From Candidatus Levyibacteriota bacterium (GTDB lineage Bacteria > Patescibacteria > Microgenomatia > Levybacterales > UBA12049), in the NCBI GenBank assembly GCA_003173915.1, contig PPGL01000092.1, positions 1 to 44,628 of the forward strand: 44,628 bases of DNA. The letters run 5' to 3'. Within the stretch, counting starts at the first letter, position 1; every line of letters starts with the position of its first letter. The position numbers were made by a program, and so were the translations under genes. Of the stretch, positions 1 to 7,139 are shown in pieces. The notes beneath the pieces were generated by a model. That model ran no database searches and had not been told where the DNA came from. It worked only from the letters and a program-made list of their open reading frames with translations.

Positions 1-271
1 TGAGGGGACACTCCAGAATCGATTTAGATTTGATATTACAAAATCAACCTATGTAACGAGTCACGAGCCACTAACGCTTGGTTGTGATTGTTATGCTTGT
101 ACTCATTTTACCCGTGGATATGTCAATCATCTCTTTCGTGCAAAAGAAATGCTGGGAGGACATGTGGCAACCTACCATAATGTGTATTTTATGGTCAGGC
201 TGGTAAAAAACATCAGAGAATCAATTCTTAGTGGAACATTTTCTCAATTAAAAAAGCAGTGGCTTGAATAG
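1..271 (+). CDS. tgt: tRNA-guanine transglycosylase, C-terminal end (partial)
   Basis: The 89 C-terminal residues are read from base 2 to the TAG at 269-271; the start lies outside the window. The enzyme exchanges guanine-34 for a queuine precursor in tRNAs with GUN anticodons. The fragment carries the zinc-site signature of the family: CDCYAC (C-x-C-x2-C) followed about 26 residues later by the histidine of TYHN, and the conserved FTRGYVNHLFRAKE helix. The GTFSQ region near the end is also typical. The next gene overlaps the end by 8 bases. Identity is clear from the zinc motif; nothing can be said about the N-terminal catalytic half. Confidence 0.93.
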   Translation, partial: EGTLQNRFRFDITKSTYVTSHEPLTLGCDCYACTHFTRGYVNHLFRAKEMLGGHVATYHNVYFMVRLVKNIRESILSGTFSQLKKQWLE

Positions 272-752
272 TCTTTCTTATCTATTACTCTTTTTTGTTT
301 TCTTAGTCATTTTGTATTCGTACGCTTTCTTCATGTCGCAAGAGCGTTTTTCTCCTTTTCAAAATGTTCGAAGAAACTTACATACCATGTCTTCTGCTGT
401 TCGTGAAGTATCTAAGGACTTCGTAGCGGGTGGAGGAATAAAAACAGTAGCACGTCGGGGGTTAAAAAGTGTTTCAGCAGGTATTGTTTTTGGCGGAGGA
501 GTGGGATTTGTTGGAGGAGAATTAATTCCGGCAATTTTTTGGGCTTTTAGCTCCCAAACTGTTGATGCTCCGGAATATGGAATTCCTGCTGCTGTTGGGG
601 GAGCACTCATTGGCGGCATTATTGGGCTTATTGACGCCCTGACATATCCTATTCGTGAAGAGCGTACGGGAAGCGCAGCAATAAAACTTGCTGATACACG
701 CATGCAAGGTTTTACTCGGCAGATTGATTCTCCACGAGATTTTCGGGAGTAA
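264..752 (+). CDS. Small glycine-rich membrane protein, unknown function
   Basis: The 162-residue protein is not recognised. The TTG start at 264 is chosen because it preserves a strong N-terminal membrane helix (about residues 4-23); the first ATG (333) would remove it. Two more hydrophobic, glycine-rich stretches lie at about residues 70-95 and 106-128 and contain GxxxG-like spacing, as in glycine-zipper membrane proteins. The C-terminal 35 residues are charged and probably cytosolic. It overlaps the end of tgt by 8 bases, suggesting cotranscription, and is followed directly by the trp promoter. An ATG-333 start is the main alternative. Confidence 0.7.
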   Translation: MNSLSYLLLFFVFLVILYSYAFFMSQERFSPFQNVRRNLHTMSSAVREVSKDFVAGGGIKTVARRGLKSVSAGIVFGGGVGFVGGELIPAIFWAFSSQTVDAPEYGIPAAVGGALIGGIIGLIDALTYPIREERTGSAAIKLADTRMQGFTRQIDSPRDFRE

Positions 753-758
753 ACCCTC

Positions 759-787
759 TTGACAAAATACTAGTGTACTAGTATACT
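759..787 (+). promoter_or_regulatory. Promoter of trpR and the trp operon
   Basis: TTGACA (759-764) and TATACT (782-787) are separated by exactly 17 bp, a near-perfect sigma-70 promoter. The predicted transcription start is about 794, which is the GTG start codon of trpR, so the mRNA would be leaderless. The trp operator palindrome fills the spacer. No other comparable promoter is seen before trpE, so this promoter probably drives the whole operon. Confidence 0.88.
768..783 (+). promoter_or_regulatory. TrpR operator (CTAG-N4-CTAG palindrome)
   Basis: TACTAGTGTACTAGTA consists of two 7-bp perfect inverted arms around a 2-bp centre. The E. coli trp operator core as I know it, TACTAGTTAACTAGTA, differs at only two central bases, and the diagnostic CTAG boxes have the same 4-bp spacing. 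The site lies between the -35 and -10 boxes and overlaps the -10 by two bases, so bound repressor would block RNA polymerase. I saw no second CTAG-N4-CTAG site in the window. Confidence 0.88.
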
Positions 788-793
788 GATATA

Positions 794-1039
794 GTGAGTT
801 CAGTGGATGAGGTTGTTTGGCAATTATCGCAAGCAAAAACAAAAACGCAAATAGAGAATTTAGTTCTTGGACTATTTACAGAAGGAGAAATAGAAGAATT
901 TGCACAAAGGCTTAAGCTTGTAAAAATGCTCAAACAAGGGATACCCCAACACGAGATTGCAAAAAAGCTTGGTATTGGTGTTGCAACTGTCACACGAGGT
1001 TCTAAAGAAATAAAAATGGGGAGATTTAAATATGTATAA
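794..1039 (+). CDS. trpR: Trp operon repressor TrpR-like protein
   Basis: The 81-residue protein matches the TrpR fold family. Its helix-turn-helix, residues about 50-72, contains GVATVTRGS followed by K-x-I-K, very close to E. coli TrpR GIATITRGS-N-S-L-K and unlike the YerC type (TATISR). The FTEGE turn and the QRLKLVKML helix correspond to the regions holding the tryptophan-contacting Thr and Arg of E. coli TrpR; the recognition-helix Arg is also kept. The start is GTG at 794, coinciding with the predicted transcription start, so translation is leaderless. It is the first gene of the trp operon and has its own operator in its promoter, implying autorepression by Trp-bound repressor. It is shorter than E. 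coli TrpR, lacking the N-terminal arm and last helix. Confidence 0.88.
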   Translation: MSSVDEVVWQLSQAKTKTQIENLVLGLFTEGEIEEFAQRLKLVKMLKQGIPQHEIAKKLGIGVATVTRGSKEIKMGRFKYV

Positions 1040-1112
1040 AAATAACGTTACGGGTTTAGAGTATAAGGTTCAGAGCTTGTGGTGGAATGACTTCTCTTTC
1101 TTGAGAGGGTAG
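1032..1112 (+). CDS. trpL: trp leader peptide with tandem Trp codons
   Basis: A 26-codon ORF starts at ATG 1032, inside the end of trpR (8-base overlap, +1 frame), and ends at TAG 1110-1112. Residues 17 and 18 are both Trp (TGGTGG, 1080-1085), followed by NDFSFLRG. A Shine-Dalgarno sequence GGGGAG (1018-1023) sits 8 bases upstream. Adjacent Trp codons are very improbable by chance, and the ORF ends exactly inside segment 2 of the downstream attenuator. By analogy with E. coli trpL, ribosome stalling at these codons when charged tRNA-Trp is scarce would let the operon be transcribed. Confidence 0.9.
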   Translation: MYKNNVTGLEYKVQSLWWNDFSFLRG

Positions 1113-1145
1113 TTCAACCTGGCTTTTTTTGAATAACCTCTCAAG
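1092..1145 (+). promoter_or_regulatory. Attenuator segments 1, 2 and 3: pause hairpin and antiterminator
   Basis: Segment 1 (1092-1097) can pair with segment 2 (1104-1109) in a 6-bp hairpin with loop TTCTTG. Segment 2, CTTGAGAGG (1100-1108), is a perfect 9-bp complement of segment 3, CCTCTCAAG (1137-1145); inside this, TTCAA (1113-1117) pairs with TTGAA (1129-1133). A ribosome stalled at the Trp codons (1080-1085) covers segment 1 and frees 2 to pair with 3, which blocks the terminator. A ribosome reaching the stop codon covers segment 2 and allows the terminator. Confidence 0.87.
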
Positions 1146-1161
1146 CACGAGAGGTTTTTTT
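1135..1161 (+). terminator. Attenuator terminator of the trp operon (segments 3:4)
   Basis: AACCTCTC (1135-1142) and GAGAGGTT (1149-1156) form an 8-bp perfect stem with loop AAGCAC, followed by T residues to 1161. It lies 14 bases before trpE. Its left arm is shared with the antiterminator, so the two structures exclude each other. Confidence 0.9.
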
Positions 1162-1175
1162 GTGCTTAAAAACAT

Positions 1176-2534
1176 ATGAAAACAATTTTATTACCTAAAA
1201 AACCAATCTATATTCCATCACGGGATAATGAGGATATATACGAGCTTTTCCTTCGTATGGAAGAGGAGTGTGAATCATGTTTTCTCTATGAATCACTTGG
1301 AGAATATGGGGATTTGGCGCGTTATACTATTTGTGGCTTTGATCCACAAGAAACAGTTTTGGGTAATCCTGGCAAGTTGCAGGTAGGTTCAAAAGTAATT
1401 CAAACAAAGAATCCATATACACCTCTTTCAAAACTTATCCCGCAGGATATTTTGGCAAAAGAATACGCAGGAGGATTAGTTGGATATTTAGGTTATGATT
1501 GTGTTTCCTTATTCGAGCCGTCACTCTCGATAAAACATCATCCGCTTTTTCCTCTGTTTCAATTTGGTATGTATACTGATGGCGTCATTTATGACAAGTT
1601 TACTGGGGAATTAACCTATTTTTACTTTACAAAAAATCGTTTGCCACGCATTCTGGAATTTCTTGCAAGACCTGCAAAAAAGAAAAAAGTAAGAGTTAAA
1701 AATCTCCGGCCAAACACCACCAAGCAAGAGCATGCAGCAATGGTCAGTAAAGTTCAAGATGAGATAAAAAAAGGTAACACATTTCAAACGGTTATTGGAA
1801 TGCAAGAAACATTTGATTACACGGGTGATGCGATTGTTTTGTATGACAGGCTGAGAAAAGTTAGTCCTGCACCATTTATGTACTACATCAAGTTTGGTCC
1901 TTCGGCAAGCTCAGGATCACATGTAATCATTGGTGTTTCTCCAGAACTCTTATTTAGTATGCGGGATGGTTTGATGCATACCTTTCCTCTTGCTGGAACA
2001 CGATCTCGAGGACAAACAGCACAAAAGGACAAAGAGCTTGCTTACGATCTTTTGCATGACATAAAGGAAAAAGCGGAACACACGATGCTTGTTGATTTAC
2101 ACAGAAATGATATGGGGAAAGTTGCACGGTTTGGGACGGTAAAGATTCAGAACGTAATGGACATAAAGAGGTTTTCTCATGTGCAGCATCTTGGTAGTGA
2201 AATAACAGGCATTATTCGCTCAGATGAAAATATGTTTACTGCACTGGCAAGTAATTTTCCAGCAGGTACGCTTTCTGGTGCGCCAAAAATTGAATCAATG
2301 AAAATTATTGATCGTTTGGAAAAAGCTCCTCGAGGTCCATATGGCGGAGCAGTTGGACATTTTGGGTTTAACGGTGATGCAACATTTGCTATTTCTATCC
2401 GAACGATTTTTATTTCAGGCAATACGGGTTTTATTCAAGCAGGTGGGGGTATTGTTGCTGATTCTGTTGTGGAAGACGAATACGGAGAAATTCAGAGAAA
2501 GCTACAAGGAATAAAGGAGGTATTGAGAATGTAA
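1176..2534 (+). CDS. trpE: Anthranilate synthase component I
   Basis: The 452-residue chorismate-binding enzyme converts chorismate to anthranilate with ammonia from TrpG. Conserved blocks are YLGYDC (about 110), PLAGTRSRG (about 271-279, with Ala273 where PabB has Lys), a DLHRNDMGKV block, the FPAGTLSGAPK block and GAVGHFG, then the C-terminal IQAGGGIVADS. Ala273 separates it from the PabB of this window (Lys278). The N-terminal YES element corresponds to the LLES Trp-feedback site of the family. It is the first enzyme gene after the attenuator. No Shine-Dalgarno sequence is visible before ATG 1176; the upstream region is the terminator and an A-rich stretch. Confidence 0.97.
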   Translation: MKTILLPKKPIYIPSRDNEDIYELFLRMEEECESCFLYESLGEYGDLARYTICGFDPQETVLGNPGKLQVGSKVIQTKNPYTPLSKLIPQDILAKEYAGGLVGYLGYDCVSLFEPSLSIKHHPLFPLFQFGMYTDGVIYDKFTGELTYFYFTKNRLPRILEFLARPAKKKKVRVKNLRPNTTKQEHAAMVSKVQDEIKKGNTFQTVIGMQETFDYTGDAIVLYDRLRKVSPAPFMYYIKFGPSASSGSHVIIGVSPELLFSMRDGLMHTFPLAGTRSRGQTAQKDKELAYDLLHDIKEKAEHTMLVDLHRNDMGKVARFGTVKIQNVMDIKRFSHVQHLGSEITGIIRSDENMFTALASNFPAGTLSGAPKIESMKIIDRLEKAPRGPYGGAVGHFGFNGDATFAISIRTIFISGNTGFIQAGGGIVADSVVEDEYGEIQRKLQGIKEVLRM

Positions 2535-2542
2535 TCGCTTGA

Positions 2543-2595
2543 AACAAAATTTTCTTCGAATCGGACTTCGCCTTTCATCCTGAGAAAAATTTGTT
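2543..2595 (+). repeat. Imperfect inverted repeat in the trpE-trpG spacer
   Basis: AACAAAATTTTC (2543-2554) and GAAAAATTTGTT (2584-2595) are complementary at 11 of 12 positions and enclose about 29 bases containing TTCGAATCGGACTTCG and CATCCTGAG, motifs shared with the dispersed GTCAT-type repeats. This 85-bp gap is unusual in an otherwise compact operon and is probably an inserted repeat. Confidence 0.6.
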
Positions 2596-2619
2596 CCTGC
2601 GCTTTTTCAACTATTTATT

Positions 2620-3351
2620 ATGAAGACTTTAATTATTGATAACTATGATTCGTTTACCTACAACTTATATCAGGCAGTGGGGGAGATATTGGGAAGCGTA
2701 AAGGGGGAAGCGTTAAGCGAAAAGAGTTCAGTGGATGTGATGAGAAATGATCAGATAAAACTCAAGGAAGTTATTAAAAGACAGTATGATCGGATTATTC
2801 TTTCTCCTGGACCTGGAGATCCTTCGGACAGAGCATATTTTGGTGTATGTACAGATATTTTACAAAGAATAACAACAATTCCTATTCTTGGGGTGTGTCT
2901 TGGGATGCAAGGAATGGCATACATATTTGGTGGGAAAATTGTTCGAGCAGAAAAACCAATGCATGGGAAAACAAGTAGTATTTCCCATGATGGAAAAGGA
3001 GTTTTTGTGGGAGTTCCTCAGAGCATAGAAGTAATGCGGTATCACTCGCTAATTGTAGAACAAAAAAGTTTGCCAGAATGTTTGGAAGTAAGTGCTGTTG
3101 TATATGATAGTCGGGGTCCTGCCGCTCATCACCCCCGTTCGACGGCTTCATTCGTTTCACTCACTGCAGGCGGTCAACGGGGGACCCCCACTCGCGTCAC
3201 CCCTTACGTTGATCATCAAGAAGTCATGGGATTGAGGCACAAAACATTTCCAATTGAAGGAGTGCAGTTTCATCCTGAGTCCTTTGCAACAGAAGCCGGA
3301 AAAAAAATTCTTGAGAATTTTCTTTTTAATCAAAAAGGAGGAGAAATATGA
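2620..3351 (+). CDS. trpG: Anthranilate synthase component II (glutamine amidotransferase)
   Basis: This class I glutamine amidotransferase gives ammonia to TrpE. The start IIDNYDSFTYNL, the oxyanion strand SPGPGDP, the nucleophile elbow GVCLGMQG (Cys93) and the triad partners in VQFHPES (His218, Glu220) are all present, so it should be active. At 243 residues it is about 50 longer than usual. The excess is explained by two in-frame repeat-like inserts: about residues 27-37 (bases ~2690-2722, AAGCGTAAAG/AAGCGTTAAGCG motif) and residues 165-196 (a GC-rich element, 3111-3206). It ends in an ATGA overlap with trpD. A separate pabA lies in the folate operon, so this copy is probably trp-specific. 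Confidence 0.95.
   Translation: MKTLIIDNYDSFTYNLYQAVGEILGSVKGEALSEKSSVDVMRNDQIKLKEVIKRQYDRIILSPGPGDPSDRAYFGVCTDILQRITTIPILGVCLGMQGMAYIFGGKIVRAEKPMHGKTSSISHDGKGVFVGVPQSIEVMRYHSLIVEQKSLPECLEVSAVVYDSRGPAAHHPRSTASFVSLTAGGQRGTPTRVTPYVDHQEVMGLRHKTFPIEGVQFHPESFATEAGKKILENFLFNQKGGEI
3111..3206 (+). repeat. GC-rich in-frame repeat, family B, copy in trpG
   Basis: A GC-rich block inside AT-rich trpG begins TCGGGGTCCTG and ends CACCCCTT. The same termini and a similar length occur in serC (22271-22362). It adds about 31 residues (RGPAAHHPRST... to RVTP) just before the His/Glu part of the active site, in a region where TrpG proteins have a surface loop. Confidence 0.7.
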
Positions 3352-4376
3352 CAGTTAATTATTATCTTAACAAGTTTGTTCAGAAACAAAGTCTCTCACA
3401 AGAAGAGGCGAGTGATCTACTACAGATTTTGCTACATAAAGAAACAACTCCTGCACAAATTGGAGCGATTCTTTCGGCTCTGACAATAAAAGGAGAAACA
3501 ACAGATGAAATTGCTGGATTTATTGGAGGAATGAGAGAGAAGATGATAACGATTCAGGTTCCAAAAGGAACAATAGATGTTTGTGGAACAGGAGGAGATG
3601 GAAAACACACCTTTAATATTTCAACTGCTGCGAGTTTTGTGTTGGCAGGTGGAGGAGTTTTTGTTGCAAAACACGGAAATCGTGCAGCATCTAGTTTGTG
3701 TGGAAGTGCGGATGTACTAGAGGCATTAGGAGTCAATATTCAGTTGACTGTTAAGCAAGCAGAAAAGGTGTTACAAAAAACAGGATTTGTTTTTTTATTT
3801 GCTCCACTGTATCACGGTGCATTTAAAGAGGTTGGAAGTGTTCGAAAAAGCTTAGGTTTTCCGACAATCTTTAACTACCTTGGTCCATTTGCAAGCCCTG
3901 CACAAGTAAGGCGACAAGTGATTGGAGTTCCAAACAAACAAATTGCGCATATTCTTGCTGTAGTTGCAGCAACACTTTCGTATGAGCATCTTTTTATTTT
4001 GACAAGTGAAGATGGAATGGATGAAGCAAGTATTTTTGCTCCAACACACGTGTTTGATATTCAAGGGGAAAATATTCGCGAATACAGTATTATTCCAAAA
4101 CAGTTTAGTGGGTCTGATATATCAGAAATTATTGGTGCAGATGCGAAGACAAATGCTCAAATAATTGAAAAAGTTTTGCAAGGGGAAAAAAGTTACTTCG
4201 GCAAGCTCAGCATGAAAGCAGCACGAGATATTGTTGTTTTAAATAGCGCTGTGGGATTTGTTGTTGCAGGGAAGGCAGCGACAATTAAGAAAGGGATTGA
4301 TCTTGCAAAAAAATCTATTGACACAGGTTCTGCGTTACGCGTATTGACACAGGTGAAAAAGGAGACAAACAAATGA
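3348..4376 (+). CDS. trpD: Anthranilate phosphoribosyltransferase
   Basis: The 342-residue protein transfers phosphoribose from PRPP to anthranilate. Diagnostic motifs are VCGTGGDG (PRPP/pyrophosphate loop, about residues 78-85), NISTAASFVLAGGG, KHGNRAASS (anthranilate and PRPP site) and GSADVLEALG. Length is normal. AAGGAGGAG lies a few bases before the start, which overlaps trpG as ATGA; the end overlaps trpC in the same way. No repeat insert is seen here. Confidence 0.97.
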   Translation: MTVNYYLNKFVQKQSLSQEEASDLLQILLHKETTPAQIGAILSALTIKGETTDEIAGFIGGMREKMITIQVPKGTIDVCGTGGDGKHTFNISTAASFVLAGGGVFVAKHGNRAASSLCGSADVLEALGVNIQLTVKQAEKVLQKTGFVFLFAPLYHGAFKEVGSVRKSLGFPTIFNYLGPFASPAQVRRQVIGVPNKQIAHILAVVAATLSYEHLFILTSEDGMDEASIFAPTHVFDIQGENIREYSIIPKQFSGSDISEIIGADAKTNAQIIEKVLQGEKSYFGKLSMKAARDIVVLNSAVGFVVAGKAATIKKGIDLAKKSIDTGSALRVLTQVKKETNK

Positions 4377-5170
4377 AAAAATCAAAATTAAAAATGCAAA
4401 AATCAGATGAATTTCTTTCATTGCTTCTAAAGAAGAAGCGAGAAGAAGTACAAACGAAGCAGAGATTGCCGCGGTCGCTAAAGCTCCCTCGCAATGACAA
4501 GTTCTTAAATGCAATAAGACAAGCAAGTGATATTGCCATTATTGGAGAACTTAAATTTGCATCTCCATCTGCTGGTGTGCTTGGTTCACCTGATGAACTG
4601 GAAATAAAACTTAAAGAATATGAAAAAGCAGGTGTTGATGCAATTTCAGTAATTACCGAAAGACATTTTTTTAAGGGGAATACTGAATATGTTAAAAAAG
4701 TCAAAAAATTGACAAATCTCCCTGTTTTGCAAAAAGATTTTGTTATTGATGAATCTCAAATTTATGAAGCAAAGATGCTAGGACCAGATGCACTTCTTCT
4801 TATCGCACGAATTATTTCGGCACAGCAACTTAATTTGTTTGTTGATATGTGTTTTGCACAAGGAATAGAGCCGATAGTTGAAGTTTTTGATTCTAAAGAT
4901 TTACAAAAAGCATGTAGCACAAATACACGGATTATTGCTGTCAATGCAAGAGATTTGAACACTCTTACGGTCGATATTCAAAAAGCATGTAGACTTATTC
5001 AAGATATTCCTGTAGGATATCTCAAGTTGGGTTTTTCGGGGATACATGGGGAGAAAGAAGTAGCGTTGTATAGAAAAGCTCATACAGATGGAATTTTAAT
5101 TGGTACAGCGCTCATAAAGGAGGTGAATGTTGATGCATTTCTTTCATCACTCAGAACCAAAAAAAGATAA
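4373..5170 (+). CDS. trpC: Indole-3-glycerol phosphate synthase
   Basis: This (beta/alpha)8-barrel enzyme closes the indole ring from CdRP. Recognisable elements are IGELKFASPSAG (catalytic Lys strand), VDAISVITERHFFKG, LPVLQKDFVIDESQIYEAKMLGPDALLLIARI, the IIAVNARDLNTL strand and the C-terminal phosphate site around SGIHGEKEV and DGILIGTALI. At 265 residues it is of normal size. An 11-residue stretch (about 31-42, LPRSLKLPRND) is encoded by a GTCAT-family repeat remnant (4463-4498) in the N-terminal extension. It overlaps trpD (ATGA) and trpF. Confidence 0.96.
   Translation: MKKSKLKMQKSDEFLSLLLKKKREEVQTKQRLPRSLKLPRNDKFLNAIRQASDIAIIGELKFASPSAGVLGSPDELEIKLKEYEKAGVDAISVITERHFFKGNTEYVKKVKKLTNLPVLQKDFVIDESQIYEAKMLGPDALLLIARIISAQQLNLFVDMCFAQGIEPIVEVFDSKDLQKACSTNTRIIAVNARDLNTLTVDIQKACRLIQDIPVGYLKLGFSGIHGEKEVALYRKAHTDGILIGTALIKEVNVDAFLSSLRTKKR
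4463..4498 (+). repeat. GTCAT-family repeat remnant inside trpC
   Basis: GAGATTGCC...CTCGCAATGAC matches the right half of the intergenic repeat at 27810-27902 (GGGATTGCCACGTCGC...CTCCTCGCAATGAC). It is in frame and encodes LPRSLKLPRND. Confidence 0.6.
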
Positions 5171-5789
5171 TGGCCGGACAAAAGTAAAAATTTGCGGAAT
5201 CCGCAGGTTTGAAAGTGCGGAAGTAGCAGTAAAAGCAGGTGCGGATTTATTAGGATTTAATTTTGTTAATGAGTCTCATCGATATGTGAATCCCATTACT
5301 GCAAAAGAAATTATTGAAAAAGTTCATAAACACGCAGAAGTTGTTGGTGTATTTAAAGACATGGAAGTAGAGGAGGTTAACGAACTTGCTCATTATCTTA
5401 AGCTCCATTATGTTCAGTTGCATGGATCAGAAGACCCGACATTTATTAAAAAAATTAAAACAAAGGTATTAAAAGCAGTATCTCTTTCAGGGGATTTTGC
5501 TTTAGACAATACCATTCCAGCTCTTCAAAAATATGATGCACACCATATTCTTTTAGATCGTGAGACACAAGGACAAGGTGCACCTGTTAATTTTGAGAAG
5601 GCTCGAGAAATTGCTTCACATTTACCGATATTTCTTGCAGGAGGGCTTCATCCTGAAAATGTTGCAGATGCTGTATTTACCGTTAATCCATACGGTGTTG
5701 ATGTTGCAGGCGGAATAGAAACAAATAACTACGAAGACCCTCAAAAAATTGCTGCATTTATTCAAAACGCGAAAGGAGTTTTCCAATGA
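5133..5789 (+). CDS. trpF: Phosphoribosylanthranilate isomerase
   Basis: TrpF performs the Amadori rearrangement of PRA to CdRP. The N-terminal VKICGIRR (catalytic Cys), LLGFNFVNESHRYV, the QLHGSED strand, LLDRETQGQGAPVNF (catalytic Asp strand), FLAGGLHPENV and GVDVAGGIETN are present. ATG 5133 is preferred to ATG 5127 because the strong Shine-Dalgarno AAAGGAGGTG (5116-5125) is too close to 5127. About 17 residues precede the usual start and overlap the trpC end by 38 bases, implying translational coupling. It ends in an ATGA overlap with trpB. Confidence 0.95.
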   Translation: MHFFHHSEPKKDNGRTKVKICGIRRFESAEVAVKAGADLLGFNFVNESHRYVNPITAKEIIEKVHKHAEVVGVFKDMEVEEVNELAHYLKLHYVQLHGSEDPTFIKKIKTKVLKAVSLSGDFALDNTIPALQKYDAHHILLDRETQGQGAPVNFEKAREIASHLPIFLAGGLHPENVADAVFTVNPYGVDVAGGIETNNYEDPQKIAAFIQNAKGVFQ

Positions 5790-7006
5790 AATCACATTTT
5801 GCGCAGTATGGAGGAAGGTATGTTCCCGAACTTCTTATGCCAGCTCTCATAGAGCTTGAAGAGGCATACAAGCTAGCAAAAAAAGATCCTACATTTAAGA
5901 AGGAATTTACAGGACTTCTTAAGAATTTTTCTGGTCGTCCCACACCATTAGTCTTTGCTAAAAATCTTACAGAAAAGCTTGGTGGAGCAAAGATTTATTT
6001 GAAAAATGAAGGACTTAATCACACAGGAGCGCATAAAATCACGCATTGTATTGGTCAAGCATTTGTTGCAAAGAGAATGGGTAAAACGCGTCTTATTGCC
6101 GAAACAGGTGCAGGCCAACATGGTGTCGCGACGGCGACAGTTGCTGCAAAACTTGGGTTTTCTTGTACCATTTATATGGGAGAAGTCGATATCGCAAGAC
6201 AGAGACCAAATGTATTCCTTATGGAACAACTTGGCGCAAAGGTTATTCCAGTGAGCTTTGGTCAGAAAACTCTGAAAGATGCAGTCAATGCTGCACTTAA
6301 AGACTACATTGAGAATGTTTCGACAACCCATTATGTACTTGGTTCGGCACTTGGTCCGCATCCATACCCTACAATGAATCGAGATTTCCAGAAAATTATA
6401 GGGAGAGAAATTCGTTCACAATTAAGAGAACAAGAGAAAGCATTGCCAGATTATGTTATTGCTTGTGTTGGAGGAGGGAGTAATGCCATTGGTGCATTTT
6501 ATGAATTTTTGAAATTCCCTGGAGTTCAATTAATGGGAGTAGAAGCAGGAGGAAAGGGCTCTAAAATTGGTGAACATGCTGTTAGGTTTGATGGCTTAGG
6601 TAAAGTGGGAGTTATTGAAGGATACAAATCATACTTTTTACAAGATAATGATGGTAATTTACTTCCAACACACAGTGTTTCGGCAGGACTTGATTATCCG
6701 GGCATTGGTCCAGAGTTAGCATCTCTTCGAGATAAGAAGCGGATACAATTTGTTTCAGCACTGGACACAGAAGTTCTTAATGCAGTGCAACTTTTGGCAA
6801 AAACAGAAGGGATAATTCCCGCACTTGAGTCAGCTCATGCTGTTGCATATGCGCTTACACTTGCTCCTACACTCTCAAAAGATAAGATTATTGTTGTCAA
6901 TCTTTCAGGACGAGGAGACAAGGATTTATTTATTCTTGCAAAAGCGTTTAGAGATGAGAAGTTTTTTGAATTTTTAGAAAACTATGTGAAAGGAGGTCGA
7001 GTATGA
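5786..7006 (+). CDS. trpB: Tryptophan synthase beta chain
   Basis: The PLP enzyme joins indole and serine to give tryptophan. The N-terminus GGRYVPELLMPAL, the PLP-lysine motif NHTGAHKI (Lys84), AETGAGQHGVATA, the phosphate-cup GGGSNAIGAF and the GLDYPGIGPE segment are canonical for TrpB1, and 406 residues is normal. AAAGGAG lies 8 bases before ATG 5786. It ends in a ...GGRV tail followed by a 126-bp gap before trpA that forms a large inverted repeat, unlike the ATGA junctions elsewhere in this operon. Confidence 0.97.
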   Translation: MKSHFAQYGGRYVPELLMPALIELEEAYKLAKKDPTFKKEFTGLLKNFSGRPTPLVFAKNLTEKLGGAKIYLKNEGLNHTGAHKITHCIGQAFVAKRMGKTRLIAETGAGQHGVATATVAAKLGFSCTIYMGEVDIARQRPNVFLMEQLGAKVIPVSFGQKTLKDAVNAALKDYIENVSTTHYVLGSALGPHPYPTMNRDFQKIIGREIRSQLREQEKALPDYVIACVGGGSNAIGAFYEFLKFPGVQLMGVEAGGKGSKIGEHAVRFDGLGKVGVIEGYKSYFLQDNDGNLLPTHSVSAGLDYPGIGPELASLRDKKRIQFVSALDTEVLNAVQLLAKTEGIIPALESAHAVAYALTLAPTLSKDKIIVVNLSGRGDKDLFILAKAFRDEKFFEFLENYVKGGRV

Positions 7007-7011
7007 AGCTC

Positions 7012-7139
7012 GTTGCATATCCTTTGTGAAACAGACGCTTACTCCAAGTTCGCGTAGTGAAATTTGCTTACCAATCGTTTTGAAAATTGAAATGCAAGAA
7101 CAAGCAAATTTCAAAGCTATTTCAAAAGGACAATGCAAC
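7012..7139 (+). repeat. Large inverted repeat covering the trpA ribosome binding site
   Basis: The outer arms 7012-7031 (GTTGCATATCCTTTGTGAAA) and 7120-7139 are complementary at most positions; the inner arms GAAATTTGCTT (7059-7069) and AAGCAAATTTC (7102-7112) are perfect over 11 bp. The right outer arm contains the probable Shine-Dalgarno AAAGGA and the ATG of trpA, so the folded RNA would hide the trpA start. It may be a mobile palindrome, a translational control element, or both. Confidence 0.65.

Noticed and set aside
1040..1175. T-box or TRAP control of trpE
   Set aside because: No T-box consensus or Trp specifier stem and no series of (G/U)AG triplets is visible; the leader peptide and 1:2:3:4 segments explain the region better.
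7003..7029. Short ORF starting in the ATGA overlap after trpB
   Set aside because: Eight codons only, inside the left arm of the inverted repeat; it may be a relic of the original trpA start but cannot be supported as a gene.
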